DNA of 16,964 bases from Minisyncoccota bacterium. GTDB taxonomy: Bacteria > Patescibacteriota > Minisyncoccia > Moranbacterales > GCA-2747515. The DNA lies in contig CALIRC010000004.1 in the NCBI GenBank assembly GCA_938044295.1, forward strand, positions 1 to 16,964, read 5' to 3'. The position numbers were made by a program, and so were the translations under genes. Positions 13,373 through 16,964 of this stretch are shown piece by piece; the stretch's first letter is position 1; each line of letters opens with the position of its first letter. The notes beneath the pieces were generated by a model. That model was given only the letters and a program-made list of their open reading frames with translations. It did no database searches and had not been told where the DNA came from.

Positions 13373-13726
13373 CTAACGAGTGGATTTAATAATATCTTTT
13401 ATAATTGGTACATCATCGACTGTATCGATGACACTGAAAAAAATTGAGAGTACGATTCCAGCAATCAACGTTGCTCCGATTGCTGTGCCAACGCCCTTTA
13501 CGATACTTAGGAGAAAGTTCCGCTTAAATGATGTGAGCTTTTCAAGTTCATGTGCGTACTTGTCAAAATCTGGTCGCACAGCTTCTTCATACCCACGTAA
13601 GTTTTTTGCTTGCACTTCCATTTCATTTGCTAGAACATTTTTTGCTTTTTGTTTAATCCCACTTACCGCATGAGAGGCAATGACTCCTTTTGCAATCTTT
13701 TTACCTATATCTACCTTTTTACCCAT
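13373..13726 (-). CDS. DUF5665-like membrane protein, 117 aa
   Basis: The N-terminal half is basic and helical (GKKVDIGKKIAKG, KQKAKNVLANEMEVQAKNLRGYEE). It is followed by FKRNFLLSIVKGVGTAIGATL (67-87), the pattern I associate with DUF5665, with a membrane segment at about 78-101. A short C-terminal tail follows (DVPIIKDIIKSTR). Its ATG overlaps the stop of the MscS gene by 8 bases (ATGGGTAA), so translation is probably coupled. Function is not known. The context suggests an inner-membrane partner of the channel. Confidence 0.8.
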   Translation of the reverse strand: MGKKVDIGKKIAKGVIASHAVSGIKQKAKNVLANEMEVQAKNLRGYEEAVRPDFDKYAHELEKLTSFKRNFLLSIVKGVGTAIGATLIAGIVLSIFFSVIDTVDDVPIIKDIIKSTR

Positions 13727-14561
13727 GGTTTTTTTCTAGCGAGTTCTTGATGTCTTCTACGAAGAGTTGGAGGTGAGGAAATGGAATCTCTATACCTGCA
13801 TCATCTAGCGCTAGCTTACATGCTTCCAGAAGCTCATATTGCACAGACAGCTCATCTTCTGCGCTTTCTACCCAAACAGAGACACTGAGATTGACGCTAG
13901 AGTCTGCAAGCGCAACAACTGTCACTCTTGGTTCGTCGTCTAGGATGCCTTCTATGCCCCTTGCGCAGTCTTCTAGTACTTTACGTGCTTTTGGTATACT
14001 TTCTTTGTATGCAATGCCTACATCAGCTTGTACACGCGTTTTTCCCTCTTTTGAATGATTTGTCAGGACTTCATCGATAATTTTTTGGTTTGGCACAATG
14101 ACATAGGTATTGTCTCTTGTCCTGATACGTGTCGTGCGAAGTGTGATGTTATGCACTTTTCCATACTCACCGGCAACGGTAATCCAGTCACCGACATGAA
14201 ATGGCTTATCCCAGAAAATGATAAATCCCGAAATGATGTTGCTCAGCGAATCCTTAGCCGCAAATCCAATCGCAATACCAGCAATACCAAGTCCTGTGAT
14301 TGCTGCTACGACATTGATACCCAACTGTCCTGCTGCCATAATGATAGCAACAAGAATGATAACTGTGCGGTAAATACTCTTTGTCAGGATGCGGACAAGC
14401 GCATCATCAAATTCTGCATTTTGTAGCACTCTCTCTAGTGGTTTTCTCGTAAGAGAGTAGAATACCCAAAAGACAATCAGCACAATAATTGCTCCGATAA
14501 CATGAGGGATGAAATCTACTAGTTTTTCCACCAATCTCGCTGAATCAATATTTTGTAGCAT
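13719..14561 (-). CDS. Small-conductance mechanosensitive channel (MscS family), 280 aa
   Basis: Length and layout match minimal MscS: membrane helices at about 18-36, 62-80 and 84-118, the last being the pore-lining Gly/Ala-rich helix (ITGLGIAGIAIGFAAKDSL). The beta domain follows (FHVGDWITVAGEYGKVHNI, RIRTRDNTYVIVPNQKI), then the C-terminal alpha/beta domain ending IPFPHLQLFVED. It opens under membrane tension to release solutes after osmotic downshift. It lies 12 bases after the amber-interrupted coiled-coil gene and overlaps the next gene by 8 bases. No Shine-Dalgarno site is seen, so it may depend on coupling. Confidence 0.95.
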   Translation of the reverse strand: MLQNIDSARLVEKLVDFIPHVIGAIIVLIVFWVFYSLTRKPLERVLQNAEFDDALVRILTKSIYRTVIILVAIIMAAGQLGINVVAAITGLGIAGIAIGFAAKDSLSNIISGFIIFWDKPFHVGDWITVAGEYGKVHNITLRTTRIRTRDNTYVIVPNQKIIDEVLTNHSKEGKTRVQADVGIAYKESIPKARKVLEDCARGIEGILDDEPRVTVVALADSSVNLSVSVWVESAEDELSVQYELLEACKLALDDAGIEIPFPHLQLFVEDIKNSLEKNHG

Positions 14562-14573
14562 GTTTGTTTTTGA

Positions 14574-14792
14574 CTAAAGTAGTTTTTTATATTTCTCAAT
14601 TTCTTGTTGTAGCACAAGAGCTTCTCCTGTGAGAGCATCAGCAGACGTTGCAAGCTATTCCATATCTGTCACCGTTGGACCAACACCAATTTCATCCTGC
14701 GCTTTGACGCGAGCATGGATTCTTTCCAGTCCATTTGCATGACCGAGGACTTTTTGAGCTTGTTTCGTAACTTCTGAAATAAGTGATTTCAT
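14574..14792 (-). pseudogene. Small coiled-coil gene interrupted by an in-frame amber codon
   Basis: From ATG 14792 the frame gives 45 residues (MKSLISEVTKQAQKVLGHAN ... GPTVTDME), then TAG at 14657-14655. It then continues in the same frame for 26 more residues of heptad-like sequence (LATSADALTGEALVLQQEIE, KYKKLL) to TAG at 14576-14574. Both halves look coding and fit one helical protein of about 71 residues. The gene fits tightly in the array: 4 bases after the PRC-barrel gene and 12 before MscS. The amber codon is one change away from CAG (Gln), so the simplest reading is a recent nonsense mutation. A sequencing error, a true 45-residue protein or amber read-through are alternatives. The frame is too short for ordinary gene callers. 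Confidence 0.65.
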
Positions 14793-14796
14793 AGTG

Positions 14797-15300
14797 CTAC
14801 GACATTCTCTCTTCGACAGTATTTTTCACAATCACACCATCTTCACCAAACGTAAGGATGTCTTCTGTGCCGACAGAGATATTTTTTTGCAACTTGCCAG
14901 TTTCTTGATGTACGATGTCAAAACTCTCAATCTGTCCTGATGCAGTGTCAAAAGTGAAATCCGCAATGAAACCCAATTTGTTCCCCCCTTCTGAAATCAC
15001 AGAAGTTTTATGGAGGCCCTTTGCAGTATCGGTGATTCCAGCAAGTTTTTTCTTCTCATCTGCTGCCTCGTGCATTGCGAGTTCCGATTTGAGTAAGATA
15101 CGGTCTTCACCTATAGACTCAATGTCATCCAAATACACAACGGATGCACCTGCAAACCATCCTTTGTCATCAGTAAGAAAAGCGAATACGTTCCCAGAGC
15201 TAGGGTCATAGATAATATCGCTTACTACAGCCACGTCTTTACCAACGCGTGCATCCATTACCTTCCGTCCAATAATATCACTTGCTTTTATATTTTCCAT
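14797..15300 (-). CDS. PRC-barrel domain protein, 167 aa
   Basis: Two PRC-barrel repeats are visible. The first is at about 1-75 (ASDIIGRKVMDARVGKDVAV, SDIIYDPSSGNVFAFLTDD, VVYLDDIESIGEDRILL). The second is at about 85-165 (SVISEGGNKLGFIADFTFDT, GQIESFDIV, ILTFGEDGVIV). PRC-barrels bind partners or small ligands and occur in RimM, photosynthetic reaction centre H subunits and many stress proteins. There is no signal peptide or membrane helix, so it is probably cytoplasmic. It lies 61 bases after msrB and 4 bases before the coiled-coil gene. The 61-base gap could hold a weak internal promoter, but I see no good one. Confidence 0.9.
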   Translation of the reverse strand: MENIKASDIIGRKVMDARVGKDVAVVSDIIYDPSSGNVFAFLTDDKGWFAGASVVYLDDIESIGEDRILLKSELAMHEAADEKKKLAGITDTAKGLHKTSVISEGGNKLGFIADFTFDTASGQIESFDIVHQETGKLQKNISVGTEDILTFGEDGVIVKNTVEERMS

Positions 15301-15361
15301 AATACATTTTATTCAATAATACTTTCAGTATGCGCCTTATGTATGAAAAAGCAACTTTTCA

Positions 15362-15961
15362 CTATCTGAATAATTGTACATATCTTACATACCCCTGTTC
15401 TTCTAATTGCTCTAGAGGAATAAAGCGCATTGCAGCAGAGTTCATGCAGTACCGTATTCCCTTATTATCCAATGGGCCATCCATGATGATATGTCCTATA
15501 TGGTTGTCACCGTATTTTGAACGAATTTCTATACGTTTGCTCGTGAGTTTGAAGTCATCATGCTCTGTCACCACACCTCCCTCGATTGGCTTCAAAAAAC
15601 TTGGCCATCCTGTGCCAGAGTCAAACTTATCACGCGAAGAAAAAAGCGGCTCTCCACTAATGACATCTACGTAAATTCCATCCTCATGATTATCCCAATA
15701 CGCATTATCAAACGATTTCTCCGTTCCATCTTCCTGCGTTACATAGTATTGAAGCTCTGTGAGTACTGACTTTAAATCCTTATCTGATGGCTTTTCAAAA
15801 TTTTCATAAGAATCACTCTGCGTAAATGGAAGAATTTTTGACGTGGTCTCCTTTGGTGTGTTTATTTTTGCTTGTCGGTACATATACCCATATCCAACAT
15901 ATGCCAACACAGCCAGTGAAACTGTTAAAAAACCAAACAAACAAAGAGATGATTTTTTCAT
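15362..15961 (-). CDS. msrB: Membrane-anchored peptide-methionine (R)-S-oxide reductase
   Basis: 199 aa. An N-terminal hydrophobic segment (about 5-25) makes it a membrane-anchored or exported enzyme. The MsrB domain follows from about 62: VTQEDGTEKSFDNAYWDN, GIYVDVISGEPLFSS, FDSGTGWPSF (113-122), the His residues of NHIGHII (154, 157) and the catalytic Cys172 in RYCMNSAAMRF. It reduces methionine-R-sulfoxide in proteins, here probably outside the membrane. The zinc C-x-x-C pairs of many MsrBs are absent, and Ser replaces the recycling Cys in GEPLFSS. The only other Cys (residue 7) is in the anchor, so recycling may need an external reductant. The ATG follows the marR stop after one base. Confidence 0.92.
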   Translation of the reverse strand: MKKSSLCLFGFLTVSLAVLAYVGYGYMYRQAKINTPKETTSKILPFTQSDSYENFEKPSDKDLKSVLTELQYYVTQEDGTEKSFDNAYWDNHEDGIYVDVISGEPLFSSRDKFDSGTGWPSFLKPIEGGVVTEHDDFKLTSKRIEIRSKYGDNHIGHIIMDGPLDNKGIRYCMNSAAMRFIPLEQLEEQGYVRYVQLFR

Positions 15962-15962
15962 G

Positions 15963-16430
15963 CTATTTTTTGTAGTTATCCGAAATAGATTTGATAACCT
16001 TCATATATCCTATGAGGTCACGAGGTGACACACCCTTCACAAGACCCTTCATAGATTTGCGTAATTTTTTTTCGATGACAGGCACGAGCTTCTTACCCTT
16101 GCTCGTCAGTTTCACAAGATGCGCTCGTTTGTCGTTTTTATCTGGAAGAAGAACGATAAGACCTTTTTCAAGAAGCTGATTTGTCATCGACGTCACGTAT
16201 GGTTTCTTTACACCGAGAATGTGTGCTATTTCTTTTGACTGCATCCCATTTGAATTTGCCCAGAGCATACCAAGCACAGCCCACTGGGATGATATAAGGC
16301 CATACTCTTTGAGGTGTTCGTCCGTTTCAGCTTTTAAAGCTCGATATGCATAAGCTTGCAAGACACCAACATGTGCTGTGGTGAGTTTTTTGGAGTCAAG
16401 TGTGGCAATTTTCTTGATAATACTAAACAT
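15963..16430 (-). CDS. MarR-family transcriptional regulator
   Basis: 155 aa with the MarR layout: an N-terminal dimerisation helix (VLQAYAYRALKAETDEHL), then SSQWAVLGML. The winged helix follows: SKEIAHILGVKKPYVTSMTNQLLEKGLI, with wing PDKNDKRAHLVKLTSKG. C-terminal helices come last. It has no cysteine, so it is not a thiol sensor of the OhrR type. It is the first gene of the array and is joined to msrB with one base between stop and ATG, so it probably controls the array, including itself. The inverted repeat at 16456-16488, 26 bases before its start, is the best candidate site. No Shine-Dalgarno site is seen. Confidence 0.9.
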   Translation of the reverse strand: MFSIIKKIATLDSKKLTTAHVGVLQAYAYRALKAETDEHLKEYGLISSQWAVLGMLWANSNGMQSKEIAHILGVKKPYVTSMTNQLLEKGLIVLLPDKNDKRAHLVKLTSKGKKLVPVIEKKLRKSMKGLVKGVSPRDLIGYMKVIKSISDNYKK

Positions 16431-16455
16431 ATCTGTAATTCTTACGATGTGATGA

Positions 16456-16488
16456 GAGAGATTCTAAAGGAAGTCTCCAGAATCTCTC
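16456..16488. promoter_or_regulatory. 10-bp inverted repeat between fasciclin and marR genes
   Basis: GAGAGATTCT (16456-16465) and AGAATCTCTC (16479-16488) are exact complements with a 13-base centre that can pair further (GGA / TCC). No T-run follows on the minus strand. It could be a terminator-like 3' end for the fasciclin gene or an operator for MarR autoregulation. Confidence 0.55.
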
Positions 16489-16534
16489 TACATCATACTA
16501 CGATTTGATTGGCCAATAAAATCGCGATGAAGAA

Positions 16535-16964
16535 CTAGCTTTTCGGGAGAAGAACTGTGTCGATAACGTGGATGACACCATTTGACTGCTCAACATCAGC
16601 GATTGTAACGGTTGCTACATTTCCATTTTCGTTAGTAACTGTTACTTTACCTCCTGCGTTTTTTAGAATGAGTTTTCCGCCTTGTACAGTAGTCACTTCA
16701 TGCGCTCCACCATCATCAGCAACCATCTTTACAACATCAGCACTCATAGCTTTCGCAGGAACTACGTGATATGTCAGCACTGCTGTAAGCTGGTCTTTAT
16801 TCTCTGGAAGAAGCAGTGTATCAACTGTTCCCTCTGGAAGTGCCGCAAAAGCATCATTCACTGGTGCAAATACTGTAAATGGGCCAGGGCCTGAGAGTGT
16901 CTCTACAAGACCTGCTGCCTTCACCGCAGCAACCAATGTAGTATGGTCTTTTGAATTTACCGCG
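16535..16964 (-). CDS. Fasciclin (FAS1) domain protein, 5' end outside the window
   Basis: The frame is open to the right edge and begins AVNSKDHTTLVAAVKAAGLV. The TTG at 16936 is an internal Leu codon of the HTTLVAAV motif, not the start. Classic FAS1 blocks follow: GPGPFTVFAPVNDAFAALP, LTAVLTYHVVP, VTTVQGGKLILKN, and the conserved end IADVEQSNGVIHVIDTVLLP. FAS1 domains act in adhesion and matrix binding and are normally exported, so a signal peptide is expected beyond the edge. It is probably transcribed towards marR, with about 100 bases and an inverted repeat between them. Confidence 0.92.
   Translation of the reverse strand, partial: AVNSKDHTTLVAAVKAAGLVETLSGPGPFTVFAPVNDAFAALPEGTVDTLLLPENKDQLTAVLTYHVVPAKAMSADVVKMVADDGGAHEVTTVQGGKLILKNAGGKVTVTNENGNVATVTIADVEQSNGVIHVIDTVLLPKS

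Noticed and set aside
15963..16430. OhrR-type peroxide sensing by the MarR protein, suggested by the msrB partner
   Set aside because: The protein contains no cysteine, so the OhrR thiol mechanism cannot apply.
16934..16936. TTG at 16936 as start of the fasciclin gene
   Set aside because: The frame continues to the window edge and the residues before it (AVNSKDHTT) belong to the conserved FAS1 domain.
1..16964. CRISPR array, tRNA or rRNA genes, transposase or integrase genes
   Set aside because: I looked on both strands and saw no regularly spaced repeats, no cloverleaf-like sequence and no recombinase motifs.

Overview
The window looks bacterial. It has sigma70-type promoters (several TTGACA boxes at 17-bp spacing), Shine-Dalgarno sites on about half of the genes, intrinsic terminators and Sec signal peptides. 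The DNA is AT-rich and gene-dense, with many short orphan proteins. The set of genes (three photolyase-family proteins, a PRC-barrel protein, a DUF5665-like protein, a fasciclin protein, a TPM-domain protein) would fit an uncultivated lineage such as Patescibacteria/CPR from a sunlit habitat. That placement is inference: no rRNA, tRNA or ribosomal protein gene is present.

Left part (1 to about 10.2 kb). This is an accessory-looking region of mostly single genes, many with their own promoter, GGAG-type ribosome binding site and terminator. It holds a partial gene at the left edge, an orphan 147-aa protein, a C-terminal remnant of an archaeal-like serine hydroxymethyltransferase, a membrane protein, an orphan 99-aa protein, a first photolyase-like protein (2589-4109), a large TPM/coiled-coil membrane protein (4571-6574), three orphan exported proteins on the minus strand (6820-7626, 7853-8224, 9185-9931) and one orphan plus-strand gene (8574-8936). 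The three exported-protein genes share one promoter design. The first photolyase-like gene differs from most of its neighbours: it has no Shine-Dalgarno site and an almost leaderless start, and it lies between two direct copies of a 38-bp sequence that, in the left copy, is the promoter of the 99-aa gene.

Right part (about 10.4 kb to the end). A second photolyase-like gene (10432-11946) converges, with 2 bp between stop codons, on a class I CPD photolyase. That photolyase is the last gene of a compact minus-strand array: MarR regulator, MsrB, PRC-barrel protein, a small coiled-coil gene interrupted by an amber codon, an MscS-type channel, a DUF5665-like membrane protein, then phr. A fasciclin-domain gene enters from the right edge. 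None of these genes except the unseen fasciclin start has a clear Shine-Dalgarno site.

Taken together the right part reads as a light, oxidation and osmotic stress block: photolyases for UV damage, MsrB for oxidised methionine, MscS for osmotic downshift, and PRC-barrel and DUF5665-like proteins at the envelope, possibly under the MarR protein. Both photolyase-like proteins belong to the PhrB/FeS-BCP-like family but lack three of the four cysteines that hold its iron-sulfur cluster. That loss, the repeat-flanked copy, the amber-interrupted operon gene and the shared promoter-operator design of the exported orphans are the main points worth checking.
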